A stretch of 64,000 nucleotides of DNA from JAXHMM01 sp964528445 (GCA_964528445.1 CAZGSL010000002.1:1-64000); one strand, 5' to 3'. Shown: positions 50,439-60,512, numbered from the stretch's first letter. Translations and numbers: made by a program. Notes: generated by a model not told the origin, from the letters alone.

Positions 50439-53400
50439 GAATCCTCCTCCCCCGTCCGCCCCGTGGCGGAAGCGGGATGGTTCTCCTCCCAGATGCCCAT
50501 CAGCAGGAGCAGCAGGAGCGTGCTCCCGCTCAGTCCCCAGATAACGACGGTCGAAAGCGGCTGCCAGAGATCGTGCTCGCTCAGCAGGAAGATGGGGAAC
50601 AATCCTCCCATGGTGGTGAGCGTGGTAATCAGCACCGCCCTCATCTTGTTTTTGTACACGTAGAGCCAGCTGCGCGCGCCGTGTACCCCCAGGGCGCGAA
50701 AATACTGTTTTTCGTGCATCAGCAGAATGGAGTTGTTCACCACCACTCCCACGCAGAGCAGCGTACCGGCAATCGCCCCCTGGTCGAATGCCATGTCGTG
50801 GTAGAGCGTGCCGGCCATGATGCCGATCAGGCTCAGCGGAACCGCCATAATCACGATCAGCGGATCCACCCAGGATTCCAGCAGGGCGGATACGATCATC
50901 CATACGCTGAGCACGGTCATGCCCAGCAGGAAGAGCAGGTTCCGGGTGTTCTCCTGGTTTCCGAAACTGAACACGCCGCTTCGCGTCTGGCTGATGGTCA
51001 CCCCGACCGGGGTCGGCGTCTCTTCGATGACCCCCTCGATATAGTCGTTGGCCAGCCGGTAGGGGCCCAGGAAATCCACGCTGACGGTACGAAAATAGGA
51101 TTGATTTTCCCTCCGGATGGACGACTGGCTCTTCTGCCGGGCCACCTCCGCCACCTGGTCGACCGTGAACATGGTACTGTCGGCCCCCGTGTACCGTTTC
51201 TTGTCGAGCAGAAGTTCGGGGCGCTCCGTGCGGGTCCGGTTGCGGAGGATCATGTTGAACCGGTTGCCGTTCATCTCGACCTGCCCCGCCTGGTTCCGCG
51301 GATTGACGTCCATCGAGATGGCCCGGTAGAGATCCCCCGGATCGATACCCCGAAGGGCCAGTTCCCGTTCGTCCAGGTCGAGATAGTACTGGTAGAGGTC
51401 GCTGCTGCTGAATCCCGACCCGTGGATGTCCACCTCCTGGACCCTCCGGCTGCGCCTGAGGCGGCGCTCCAGGTCCTGGGCCACCTCCAGCAGCCCCTCG
51501 TAGGAGTAGCCCGTCAGGTAGATCCTCCTTCCGATGCTGGCGCCCCCCAGACCCGTATAGATCCCGTCGCCCAGCCCGCTCACCGAAATGCCGGAATTCC
51601 CGGTTCTCGCCGCCAGGAACTGCGCTTCCGCGTAGTAGATGTAGGGTTCGGGCTGTGTCAGGTACTCATCCTTGATCACGAACCGGAGGCTGGCGGATTC
51701 CGAAACCTCGCTGACCGTGGTACGGTAGTAGTCGAAGGCCTCCGCGTACGGCCGTGCGATCTTCTCGAAGTTCCTGGCCATCTTGTCGATTTGATCCATC
51801 GGCGTCCCCTGCGGCGTGCTGATGGAGATGGAGATGCTCTGCCGGACGGAACCGCCGCCCCACGGGCTCCCGAAATAGGTATCGTTGAAAAACCGGTACG
51901 GGAGTCCCCCGATCCACGGATCGATGTCCGACCGGTTGTTGAAATAGACCCTGGTAAACTCCGGCCACCGGGTGTCCGCCTCCTCGTCGTCGAACGCCGG
52001 GGTATCTATCGCCCAGAGGGGAATGCCGAGCACGGCAATCAGCCCCGCGTAAAAAACCCACCGGAACCGGCGTCTCCAGTGAAACATCCGCAGCAGTCCG
52101 CCCCGGATCCGGCCGAAAAGATCCTTTCTCTTCTTTGAGCTCTCCTCCTTTTCACCGCTCCTTGCGGGGACCAGCCAGATAAGCGAGTAGGGAATCCAGC
52201 TCAGGGCGATGAACACCGAGGAGACCAGCGTGGAGGAGAGGGCCACCGCCAGCGGCACCAGGAAAAGCTGCAGCTCCTCCATGGCGAAAAAGAGGGGAAC
52301 GAAAATGCCGACCGTGGTGAAGGTGCTGCCCAGCACGGGAACCAGCGATCGCGGCAGCTGCTCCCGTACATGGCGGATCCGGGAGGTCCTCTCCTTCGGC
52401 AGCCGCGGGTTGACCTGCTCGAAGACCACCACCGCGTTGTCGATGATCATGCCGAGGGCGACGGTGAGGCCGGCCAGGGTCAGCACGTTCAGGGTGTACC
52501 CGATAAAATAGAGTATGCTGATACTCAGGAGCAGGGAGAAAACGACGCTTCCCAGGATGACAAAAGGCGCCCTGAATCGCCGGATAAAGGCCAGGAGGAC
52601 CAGGAAGACCACCAGGATGCTCATCAGGGCCTGGTACTGGAGGCTGCCGAACTGCTCCCTGAGATCCTCCGTCGAATCGGAGGTAAGCCGCAGGTAGAGC
52701 TCCTCCGGAAGCTCGCTCTCGATCTGATCCATGCGTTCCCGGAGACGCTCCGCCAGACGCATCGCGTCCGCTCCGGGCCGTTTGGTGAACGTGATGGTGA
52801 GGGCCGGTTCTCCGTTGATGCGGGTCAGGGAGCTGGAGGGGGTGTCCTGTATCGATACGGCGGCGATTTCACGCAGGCGTATCCTTCGCTCCGAACCGGG
52901 AATCCGTATCCGTACATCGCGGATGTCCTCCAAATTGCTGAACTGGGGAGGCACCAGCATGCTGTACCGGCTGCCCGAGCTCTCGATGTATCCGGAGGAG
53001 CGCCAGCTGAAATTGGTTCTCACCTGGGAGGCGATCCGGCCGGGATCCAGGCTGTAGCGCTGGACCAGCACCGGGTTGAACTCGAAGACCAGCGCGGGAT
53101 CGGTCCCTCCCCCGACGCTGATTTCGGAGACCCCGTCGATGCCCAGCAGGGGGAGCCGGATGTTTTCGCGGACATACTCCAGCAGCTCGTTCACCTGCCG
53201 GGGGCCGCTGATAGAGTAGGAAAGCAGCGTCTGGGAGTCCTCCAGCTCCTCCGGGACGGTGTGGCTGACGGAGGGATTCCCGACCGTGGGGGGCATCGAC
53301 TCCTGCAGGCCCGCCAGGTACTCCTGGAGCTCCACCTTCCGGAATTCGACCGGAGCCCGCTTGTTGAAGCGAATAGTCACCTGCGACCGCCCCTCATTGG

Positions 53401-53641
53401 TTATCGACTCGATCCGCTCCACGTCCCTGAGCCGGTTGGCGGCCTGCTCCACCTTCCGGGTAATCTCCTTCTCCACAATCTCCGGCGAGGTCGTGCCCCA
53501 GCTGTAGGAAACCGTGATGGAGGGTCGGTTCAGGTTGGGAGCCTCCTCCAGGGAGATGGTCCGCCACGCCGCAATCCCGATGACGACCACCAGCATGTAG
53601 GTCAGCGAAATAAGATATCGTCTCCTGAAGAGGTTCTCCAT
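50435..53641 (-). CDS. RND efflux permease (second of two)
   Basis: From ATG 53641 (sharing one base with the TGA of the propeller gene) the product is 1068 residues, normal for AcrB-type pumps; a GTG one codon earlier is possible. It has 12 membrane helices and two large periplasmic loops. TM4 carries Asp401 in GMIIDNAVVVFEQV, the proton-relay position; the TM10 lysine of AcrB is replaced by Asn (GVVVNNSILLM), as in many HAE-type pumps. Its first helix is preceded by MENLFRRRYL. Substrate unknown. Confidence 0.9.
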   Translation of the reverse strand: MENLFRRRYLISLTYMLVVVIGIAAWRTISLEEAPNLNRPSITVSYSWGTTSPEIVEKEITRKVEQAANRLRDVERIESITNEGRSQVTIRFNKRAPVEFRKVELQEYLAGLQESMPPTVGNPSVSHTVPEELEDSQTLLSYSISGPRQVNELLEYVRENIRLPLLGIDGVSEISVGGGTDPALVFEFNPVLVQRYSLDPGRIASQVRTNFSWRSSGYIESSGSRYSMLVPPQFSNLEDIRDVRIRIPGSERRIRLREIAAVSIQDTPSSSLTRINGEPALTITFTKRPGADAMRLAERLRERMDQIESELPEELYLRLTSDSTEDLREQFGSLQYQALMSILVVFLVLLAFIRRFRAPFVILGSVVFSLLLSISILYFIGYTLNVLTLAGLTVALGMIIDNAVVVFEQVNPRLPKERTSRIRHVREQLPRSLVPVLGSTFTTVGIFVPLFFAMEELQLFLVPLAVALSSTLVSSVFIALSWIPYSLIWLVPARSGEKEESSKKRKDLFGRIRGGLLRMFHWRRRFRWVFYAGLIAVLGIPLWAIDTPAFDDEEADTRWPEFTRVYFNNRSDIDPWIGGLPYRFFNDTYFGSPWGGGSVRQSISISISTPQGTPMDQIDKMARNFEKIARPYAEAFDYYRTTVSEVSESASLRFVIKDEYLTQPEPYIYYAEAQFLAARTGNSGISVSGLGDGIYTGLGGASIGRRIYLTGYSYEGLLEVAQDLERRLRRSRRVQEVDIHGSGFSSSDLYQYYLDLDERELALRGIDPGDLYRAISMDVNPRNQAGQVEMNGNRFNMILRNRTRTERPELLLDKKRYTGADSTMFTVDQVAEVARQKSQSSIRRENQSYFRTVSVDFLGPYRLANDYIEGVIEETPTPVGVTISQTRSGVFSFGNQENTRNLLFLLGMTVLSVWMIVSALLESWVDPLIVIMAVPLSLIGIMAGTLYHDMAFDQGAIAGTLLCVGVVVNNSILLMHEKQYFRALGVHGARSWLYVYKNKMRAVLITTLTTMGGLFPIFLLSEHDLWQPLSTVVIWGLSGSTLLLLLLMGIWEENHPASATGRTGEEDS

Positions 53642-54675
53642 CACTTCACGGTCAGCTTGTATTCACGGATATAGCCGGTCCCGCGCCGGTCCTCGAGCTG
53701 AAGGTAGACCCGGTTGCCGACAACCTCCAGGCCGAGGAAATAATCATCCGAAACGGCAGCAAGATCGATGGTATCCCTGTAAATCCCCGTCTCCTTTTCG
53801 TAGATATCCAGCAGCCGCCCTGCCAGTCCGCCGCCCCCGGAAAAGAGCACCAGCAGCAGGGAATCGTTGACATCCATGTCGATGACCGCCCGGCGGGAGG
53901 TATCCCTGACCTTTTCAAGCGAAATGCTCAGAATGCCTTCCAGGATCGGTATCTCCCTGCGGTCCACCTTGGCGGTTTCCACCGGCTCCACCGTCGGAAT
54001 GGAGTAGGCCAGCCTTCCGCGCCGGTCGTATTTTGCGATCACCCCGGAGTGGGTGCTCCCTGTGTAGATAAATTTCTCGTCGGACACCACCGAATGGTGG
54101 ATGAGAATCATGGACTCGGTCATTTCCGCGGGCAGCCGGCCGAACGACGTTTCCCTCCTCCCGGACCGGTCGATCACCTTCAGGAGTGCCCCGTCCGGTA
54201 CGCTCCTCTCAAACTGCAGCACATGAAAATCGGGGGATACCGAGAGCTCCTCCACCCCGGGGGACCCGAAACGGTCCCTCCTGACGAGATCCAGGCCGGG
54301 AGAGTAGACGGTCACGGTCTTCAGAGTGGGATCCGCCAGCCAGATATTGCCCTCCGGATCAAAGGTGATGTCGGTGGGATTCCCCAGTCCGTCCGAAGCC
54401 CCCTCGTAGGTCCGCCGGACGGCGAGTTCCCCCTCACGTCCCCCATCCCCGACCAGGCCTACCGATCCGGCGCTGTAGGAGTAGACGGCGATATCGGATG
54501 TGCGATCGTTCACGGCAAAGATATAGTTGTCAAACCACGTATCGTTGGCCATCATGATCTCCCTCACAAGCTCCAGCTTGAAGGTACGTCCCCCGGCAAA
54601 CACTCCGGCCAGGGCCAGGATATTCAGGGCGATTTTAATACAGCGGAAAACCGCCGGCAGGGAGTATGCTCTCAT
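53641..54675 (-). CDS. Six-bladed beta-propeller-type protein in RND operon
   Basis: The product is 344 residues with one N-terminal hydrophobic segment (about 12-28) acting as anchor or uncleaved signal. The body shows propeller blades with repeating turns such as GNPTDITFDPEGNIWLADPT, IYTGSTHSGVIAKYDRRGRL and DVNDSLLLVLFSG. This matches the 6-bladed/NHL-like propellers found in Bacteroidota and Gemmatimonadota. It should be periplasmic. It sits between adaptor and second pump, with a 1-base overlap to the pump, so it is likely an accessory subunit of that exporter; this is inference. Confidence 0.78.
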   Translation of the reverse strand: MRAYSLPAVFRCIKIALNILALAGVFAGGRTFKLELVREIMMANDTWFDNYIFAVNDRTSDIAVYSYSAGSVGLVGDGGREGELAVRRTYEGASDGLGNPTDITFDPEGNIWLADPTLKTVTVYSPGLDLVRRDRFGSPGVEELSVSPDFHVLQFERSVPDGALLKVIDRSGRRETSFGRLPAEMTESMILIHHSVVSDEKFIYTGSTHSGVIAKYDRRGRLAYSIPTVEPVETAKVDRREIPILEGILSISLEKVRDTSRRAVIDMDVNDSLLLVLFSGGGGLAGRLLDIYEKETGIYRDTIDLAAVSDDYFLGLEVVGNRVYLQLEDRRGTGYIREYKLTVK

Positions 54676-54704
54676 GGAATGCCTCCAGGCTCTTTGGTTG
54701 CCTA

Positions 54705-55844
54705 TTAATTTCCGCCGGTCCCGGACGGCTGCTCTTCCTCGATCATGCCCATCCGGGGATCCACAATCTGAAGGTGGCTGAGGGCGAAGTGCTGGTCTAT
54801 GGCAATCGTATCGCCCGGGGCGATATCCTCATGGTCCACAATGACCCAGTCCCGGTTCTGGGACTGCGGGGTTACGTAAACCCACTCCACCTCGGAATTT
54901 GCGGAGTTCAGCTTGAACAGCAGTGTCCTGCCCCCATCCCTGCTCAGGATCGCCGATCGCGGGATGCGCGCCTTTCCTTCGTGGCGCTCCACGTAGATGG
55001 TACCCTCCACCGTCATACCCGGCTTGATGCGGCGGTCGCGGTTGGGAACCTCCACGATCACCTCGCCGGTTTTAGAATCGGCATCGACCACCGGCGAGAG
55101 AGAGGTTACCTCGCCGGACACCTCCACGCCTCCCGGCGCCCTGATTTCCGTCCGCATGCCCGGTTCGATCCGTGAAATTTCCGACTCCAGAACATCGAAT
55201 CGCACGCGAACCGTACGCTGGTCGATCAGCCTTCCCAGCTCCGTCCCCTGGTTCACATAGGCTCCCTCGGTGATGCGGCGTTCGGCCGCCAGCGTACCCG
55301 AGAACGGCGCCTCCAGGACGGTATGGTCCAGGTTCATTTTCACCCGCTCCAGGTTGATCTCGGCCTGCGTCAGCCCGGACGCGATGCGCACGGCCTGGTC
55401 GTTGCGCTCCAGGTCCTGGTTGCGGAACGTCTTGATCCAGTCTTCCGACCGCTTCTGGATATCGTACTCCTGCTGCGCCTCCAGCAGGCTGTTCTGCGCC
55501 TCCCGAAGCTGCAGCGCCAGCTCCTCCTCGGCAAACCGAATCAGGGTATCCCCCCGCTGCACCCTCTGTCCCTCCACGATGTTGGAGCGGGTTACGTATC
55601 CACTGATGCGGGGGGTGAGCACCACCTCCCGGCCGGCCTCCACCACCCCCTGGCTCTCCACGTAGGTGTAAATAGGCAGGCTGTCGGCCACGGCGAAAGT
55701 CACTTCGGGCCGTACCTCCACGGCTTCCTCCTCCTCTTCCGAGAGCGGGGAGTCGTCTTCGCTCTCCTCCTGCTGGCATCCGGCCAGCATGCCCGTTGCC
55801 AAAAGTGCGATCAGGACCGGAAAGATACGTTTGCTGTAGTTCAT
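54705..55844 (-). CDS. RND membrane-fusion (adaptor) lipoprotein
   Basis: From ATG 55844 the product is 379 residues. The lipoprotein signal ends LLATGMLAGC (Cys23) and is followed by an acidic stretch. The barrel-sandwich hybrid is split by a coiled-coil hairpin (about 105-165): PRISGYVTRSNIVEGQRVQR before it and TVLEAPFSGTLAAERRITEG after it. Beta-barrel and membrane-proximal domains follow (VRFDVLESEISRIEPGM, VPNRDRRIKPGMTVEGTIYV). It bridges the inner-membrane pump and an outer-membrane channel; no TolC homologue is in the window. It is the only adaptor for two pumps. Confidence 0.93.
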   Translation of the reverse strand: MNYSKRIFPVLIALLATGMLAGCQQEESEDDSPLSEEEEEAVEVRPEVTFAVADSLPIYTYVESQGVVEAGREVVLTPRISGYVTRSNIVEGQRVQRGDTLIRFAEEELALQLREAQNSLLEAQQEYDIQKRSEDWIKTFRNQDLERNDQAVRIASGLTQAEINLERVKMNLDHTVLEAPFSGTLAAERRITEGAYVNQGTELGRLIDQRTVRVRFDVLESEISRIEPGMRTEIRAPGGVEVSGEVTSLSPVVDADSKTGEVIVEVPNRDRRIKPGMTVEGTIYVERHEGKARIPRSAILSRDGGRTLLFKLNSANSEVEWVYVTPQSQNRDWVIVDHEDIAPGDTIAIDQHFALSHLQIVDPRMGMIEEEQPSGTGGN

Positions 55845-55884
55845 AATGATCGAATGCAGGTTGTGGTTATCAGGTATTTCCGCC

Positions 55885-58800
55885 TCATGGCGCCGCCTTC
55901 TCTTCAACCCAGTGGAAGATGATGGGCACCAGGTAGAGGGTCAGCACCGTCGCGGTTACCATTCCCCCCATCAGGGCGATGGCCAGCGACTGCCGGAACG
56001 CGAAACCGTCCCCGAACGGAATCAGCATCGGGACCAGCCCGAAGATGGTGGTCAGGCTGGTCATGACCACCGGACGAAAGCGATGGAGCCCCGCCTGGGT
56101 GACCGCCTTCAGCAGATCGCCCGTATCATGCAGGTATCTTCGCATGAAATCCACCTTGAGGATGGAGTCGTTGACCGCGATCCCGGTCAGAATAAGCACG
56201 CCCATGAACGAGAGGGCGTTCAGGCTCACGCCCGTGCCCCAGAGAACGACGATGGACCCTATCCAGGCGAAGGGAACCGCCAGAAGAATAATGAGCGGGT
56301 ATTTCAGGCTTTCAAACTGAATCGCCAGGATCAGGTAGATGATGATCACGCTGATCAGCAGCAGCTGTCCCATGCTCCCCAGCAGCTCGGAGACGGCCAG
56401 CGCGGACCCTCCCACCTCCACCTCCTGGCCGGTACGGCGGGTAAACCGGTCCATGGCCTCGTCGATACGCTCCCCGCTGACCCACCACTCGGCAAAATTC
56501 ATGTTCGCCACATAGCTGAGCACCGGGGTCTGGTCCACCCGCTCCAGCTGTTCCGGCTCGGACGAGCGGGTGATCTCGGCTACCCGGGTGAGCGGTACGT
56601 TAACGCCGCGGAGATCCATCACGATATCGGAGGGCTCGTACATTCTTCGGTCCCGGCCGATCAGCCGAACGGCCACGTTCTCGTCCTGCCGGTTCCAGTC
56701 GGTGGTAAAATTCCCTCTCGTCAGCGATTCCAGGTAGTCCAGCACCTCGTTCTGGGTGAGGCCCAGCCGCAGCATCGGGTCGGTCCGGAAGCGAAGATTG
56801 TAGGTCTCCACCTCCTGCTCGTACAGCTTGTCGAGGGCCAGGTCCAGTCCCTGATTTTTCAGCTCATCATCCAGGACGCCGGCCAGCTGTTCGCTCCTTT
56901 CGCGGTCGGGGCCCACGATGCGGAAGATAACGGGGGGCTGGGCGGCGCTCTGCAGGACGATCACGTTTCCGCCCTCACTCTCCTCCTGGGAGGTCCAGTC
57001 GGAGCGGGATTCCATGAACGCTCCGATCCTCCCGCGCACCCGCTGCGCCTGATCGTAGCCGTCGACGGGCACGGTGATACGGAACTTGTTCGGCCCCTCG
57101 CGGGAGAGATTCGCCAGGTTGGATTCGTCCGTGTAGCCGCCCAGCACCTGGAGCGGACGCTCCTCGTCGGAGTGCGGCATGATATACTGCGTAAGCGATG
57201 CGGCGGCTTCCCGCGTGGTGGTCAGAGCCGTATTTCCCGGCAGCCGCACCCGGTAGGTAACCTCCTCGGGTTCGGTAACCGGGAGAACGCTCTTCTGCAC
57301 GCGATTGAAGAGATAGACGGAGGCGGCCAGCAGCAGCACCATCGCCAGCACAAATATTCCGCGGTGCCTCAGCGCCCACTGCAGGCTCTGCTCGTAGCGA
57401 TCCCTGATCCGGTTGAACCGCCCCTTGAATCCCAGCACCGACCGCCCCTCCCCGCTCTTCTGGAACTGCACCACCAGCACGGGCAGAATGAGAAGGGCGA
57501 CGAGCAGGGAGGCCAGCAGGCTGATCGAGAGAGTCCACGCCTGGTCCTTGAAAAAGGCCCCCTCGAATCCCCCGAGGAACACCAGCGGCAGGAAGACCGA
57601 GATCGTGGTAAAGGTGGAGGCCGATACCGCCAGGGCGATCTCGCGGGTTCCCAGCGAGGCGGCCCGGAGGATGGACCCGCTGCTCTCCCTGTGGCGGTTG
57701 ATGTTCTCCAGGACGATAATGGCGTTGTCCAGCAGCAGGCCGATCCCCAGGGTCAGTCCGCTGAGCGAGACGATGTTAAGCTGGATGTCGGAGAGGAACA
57801 TCACGAAGAAGGTGAGAAAAATACTGACCGGAATGGCCACCCCTATGGTAAAGGGCGTGCGCAGGTCGTCGAGAAAGAGAAAGAGGATGAAGAACGCCAG
57901 GACCGCCCCGTACAGCAGGGTCTGCAGCAGGTTGTTGATGGCATTGCGGATAAAGGTGGCATTCTCGCTGAGCACGGAGATCTCGATGTTGGGATTCTCC
58001 AGACGGAGATCCTCCAGCAGGGGGAGCAGGGTGTCGTAGGCCTCCACGGTATTGGATCCGAACTCCTTCTTCACCAGGATGCTGAGCGTGCGGTTGCCGT
58101 CCACCAGCGAAAAGGAGGAGGGGTCGGCTTCCGCCAGCTCCACTTCGGCCACATCTCCCAGGGTCAGTACCCTGCCGGTGCCGAGCCGGGTGAGGGGGGT
58201 CTGGCGGATATCCTCCATCTCGGCGATCTGGCTCTCGATTTTCAGGGAGTACCGGTACCATCCGTCCCGGAGCTCACCGGCCGGGATAAACTGGTTGGAC
58301 GACCGAATGCTGCTGCGTACCTGTCCCAGGCTGATTCCGTAGCGATTCAGCTGGTCCGAATCATAGCTGATCCGCACTTCCGGGACCACGGCTCCCACCG
58401 GAATGGCCTGGGCGATCCCGTCGGCCTGTTCCAGCCGGCGGGTGAGGACCTGCTCGGCCCACCGCTTGAGCTCCATACGGGTCTCGAAATCGGGATCGGG
58501 GTTGTCCATGCTGCTGATGCCCAGCACCGCTATCGGTTCGTCGGAAGCGGTGTTCTGGACCAGCTGGGGCCGTTCGGCGGCTCCCGGAAGTCCCCCCCTC
58601 GCCCGGTCGAGCCGTTCCCGCACGTTCAGGAAGGCAAGGTCCATATTGGTTCCCCAGCGGAAGGTAATCGAAATCAGGCTCTGGCCCTGGCGGGCGAACC
58701 CCGTAATGTTGTCCAGTCCCTGCAGAGAGCTCAGCTGCGCCTCCAGCGGCTGGTTGATCTGGTCTTCCACCTCTCGCGGGGACGCCCCGCTCCACTCGGT

Positions 58801-58929
58801 GCGGACCAGCATGGTAGGGGAATCCACGTCCGGCAGCAGGTTTACCGAGAGGTTGGTCAGGGCGATGACCCCGAAAATCAGGGTCGCCAGGATCAGCATA
58901 AAGGCGGTAATCGGGCGTTTAAGCAGCAC
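55885..58929 (-). CDS. RND efflux permease (first of two)
   Basis: The product is 1014 residues from GTG 58929, directly after an in-frame TGA. Twelve membrane helices and two periplasmic porter/docking loops are evident. TM4 carries Asp401 in GLLLDNAIIVLENINR; TM10 has GIAVNDSILKVDF with Asn at the AcrB lysine position. TSLTTIFGLVPMLIPFG near the end is the usual TM11 segment. It opens the operon: pump, adaptor (40-base gap), propeller, second pump, lipoprotein. Heteromeric pumps built from two RND proteins and one adaptor are known (MdtABC). Confidence 0.93.
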   Translation of the reverse strand: MLLKRPITAFMLILATLIFGVIALTNLSVNLLPDVDSPTMLVRTEWSGASPREVEDQINQPLEAQLSSLQGLDNITGFARQGQSLISITFRWGTNMDLAFLNVRERLDRARGGLPGAAERPQLVQNTASDEPIAVLGISSMDNPDPDFETRMELKRWAEQVLTRRLEQADGIAQAIPVGAVVPEVRISYDSDQLNRYGISLGQVRSSIRSSNQFIPAGELRDGWYRYSLKIESQIAEMEDIRQTPLTRLGTGRVLTLGDVAEVELAEADPSSFSLVDGNRTLSILVKKEFGSNTVEAYDTLLPLLEDLRLENPNIEISVLSENATFIRNAINNLLQTLLYGAVLAFFILFLFLDDLRTPFTIGVAIPVSIFLTFFVMFLSDIQLNIVSLSGLTLGIGLLLDNAIIVLENINRHRESSGSILRAASLGTREIALAVSASTFTTISVFLPLVFLGGFEGAFFKDQAWTLSISLLASLLVALLILPVLVVQFQKSGEGRSVLGFKGRFNRIRDRYEQSLQWALRHRGIFVLAMVLLLAASVYLFNRVQKSVLPVTEPEEVTYRVRLPGNTALTTTREAAASLTQYIMPHSDEERPLQVLGGYTDESNLANLSREGPNKFRITVPVDGYDQAQRVRGRIGAFMESRSDWTSQEESEGGNVIVLQSAAQPPVIFRIVGPDRERSEQLAGVLDDELKNQGLDLALDKLYEQEVETYNLRFRTDPMLRLGLTQNEVLDYLESLTRGNFTTDWNRQDENVAVRLIGRDRRMYEPSDIVMDLRGVNVPLTRVAEITRSSEPEQLERVDQTPVLSYVANMNFAEWWVSGERIDEAMDRFTRRTGQEVEVGGSALAVSELLGSMGQLLLISVIIIYLILAIQFESLKYPLIILLAVPFAWIGSIVVLWGTGVSLNALSFMGVLILTGIAVNDSILKVDFMRRYLHDTGDLLKAVTQAGLHRFRPVVMTSLTTIFGLVPMLIPFGDGFAFRQSLAIALMGGMVTATVLTLYLVPIIFHWVEEKAAP

Positions 58930-58973
58930 GTCTCAGGATCCCGTCTGGTTGGTCGTACTTTTACCTGTTTGGT

Positions 58974-58981
58974 GAATTATA
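58974..58981 (-). promoter_or_regulatory. Putative -10 element of the dual-RND operon
   Basis: TATAATTC on the minus strand lies about 45 nt before the GTG at 58929. No clear -33 element. The rest of the 263-base gap to ispG shows nothing else convincing. Confidence 0.35.
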
Positions 58982-59192
58982 TACGAGTAGTGTAGTTTAA
59001 ATTATCCGGATGGTCAATAATTTAATGCGCGCGTGACGAAATCGGGAAGCCAGGCGCTAAATGACCAAAATAGGATAACACGGGAGAAACGACGGCATTG
59101 CCCCTGAACCGAAAACAGGGCTGGAATTTTATCAGGTAAATATAGCTAAGGTACAGGGAGAGAAGGGGAAGGAAAGAATAAAAAGGAATATG

Positions 59193-60440
59193 CTATGCGG
59201 GCTGTTTCTCCTCCTCGGAGGCAGGTTCCTTGCCGTAGTTGCGTACCACGTAATCATCCAGGATCTCCCGGAACGCCTTGCCGATGCCCTCGCCCCGGAG
59301 CGTGGTGTAGTGCTCGCCGTCCATGTAGACCGGCGCTTTGGGCTCCTCGAAGGTGCCCGGCAGGGAGATGCCGATGTCGGCGTTGCGGGACTCGCCCGGG
59401 CCGTTGACCACGCAGCCCATCACCGCGACATTCATCTCCTCCACCCCGGGATAGACGTCGCGCCAAATGGGCATCATCTCCCGCAGGTAGTCCTGGATCT
59501 CCTCGGCCAGTTCCTGGAAATAGGTGCTGTTTGTTCGTCCGCATCCCGGGCAGGCGGTGACCTGGGGGACAAAACTGCGGATGCCCAGGGACTGCAGGAC
59601 CTGCTGGCAGACCCGGACCTCTTTGGCCCGGTCTCCGCCCGGTTCGGGCGTCAGCGATACGCGGATGGTATCCCCGATCCCCTCCTGCAGCAGTACGGAG
59701 AGGGCCGAGGTGCTGGCCACGATGCCTTTCATTCCCATCCCGGCCTCGGTAAGGCCCACATGAAGAGGGTAGTCGGTCAGCTCGGCGATTCGCCGGTAGA
59801 CCTTCACCACGTCCTGTACGTGCGACATCTTGCAGGAGATAACAATCTTGTTGGACGGAAGGCCTACGTCCTCCGCCAGGTCCGCCGAGCGCCGGGCGCT
59901 CTCCACCATGGTGTCGAGCATCACCTGCTTGGACGACTTGGGCTTCTCCCTCTTGCTGTTGGCGTCCATCTTGTTGGCCAGCAGCTTCTGATCCAGCGAA
60001 CCCCAGTTAACACCGATCCGCACCGGCTTGTCGAATTTGATCGCCTGCTCGACAATGGTGCAGAAATTTTCGTCCCTCGTTTTCGTGCCGGTATTTCCCG
60101 GGTTGATCCGGAACTTGGAGAGCGCTTTCGCCGTCTCGGGATACTCGGTCAGCAGCTTGTGCCCGTTGTAGTGAAAATCTCCCACCACCGGCACCGTCAC
60201 GTCGTCCGCGAGCAGCTTCTCCCTGATATGGGGGACCGCCCTGGCGGCCTCGTCGTTGTTGACGGTGATGCGGACGATCTCCGAGCCCGCCTGGTACAGG
60301 TACTTGATCTGCTCGGCCGTCGCCTCCACATCCGACGTGTCCGTGTTGGTCATCGACTGTACCACGATGGGAGCACCGCCCCCGATGGGTACGTCGCCTA
60401 CCATAACCTGTATGGAGTCTCTGCGCTTAATCTGATTCAT
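59193..60440 (-). CDS. ispG: 4-hydroxy-3-methylbut-2-enyl diphosphate synthase
   Basis: The product is 415 residues. The N-terminal TIM-barrel has VQSMTNTDTSDVEATAEQIK and VVGDFHYNGH; the C-terminal cluster domain has VTACPGCGRTNS and VAVMGCVVNGPGESRNADIG, providing three Cys and a Glu ligand for the [4Fe-4S] cluster. It converts MEcPP to HMBPP in the MEP isoprenoid pathway, which also feeds carotenoid synthesis. It is the short two-domain bacterial form without the extra domain of plant or some Bacteroidetes enzymes. It is downstream of a rhomboid gene by 72 bases. Confidence 0.96.
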   Translation of the reverse strand: MNQIKRRDSIQVMVGDVPIGGGAPIVVQSMTNTDTSDVEATAEQIKYLYQAGSEIVRITVNNDEAARAVPHIREKLLADDVTVPVVGDFHYNGHKLLTEYPETAKALSKFRINPGNTGTKTRDENFCTIVEQAIKFDKPVRIGVNWGSLDQKLLANKMDANSKREKPKSSKQVMLDTMVESARRSADLAEDVGLPSNKIVISCKMSHVQDVVKVYRRIAELTDYPLHVGLTEAGMGMKGIVASTSALSVLLQEGIGDTIRVSLTPEPGGDRAKEVRVCQQVLQSLGIRSFVPQVTACPGCGRTNSTYFQELAEEIQDYLREMMPIWRDVYPGVEEMNVAVMGCVVNGPGESRNADIGISLPGTFEEPKAPVYMDGEHYTTLRGEGIGKAFREILDDYVVRNYGKEPASEEEKQPA

Positions 60441-60512
60441 AAGAGATACACCTTCTTCCTTTCTGCCAGTGAATACCGATACGGTAATCCGGAAAATCTC
60501 CCGAAACGGGCG

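Noticed and set aside
55846..58995. 1049-residue plus-strand ORF
   Set aside because: Exact antisense of the first RND pump; rich in His, Gln and Gly with no motif.
58930..59192. Possible small RNA or tRNA in the 263-base gap before ispG
   Set aside because: No cloverleaf, conserved tRNA bases or strong hairpin with T-run could be found.
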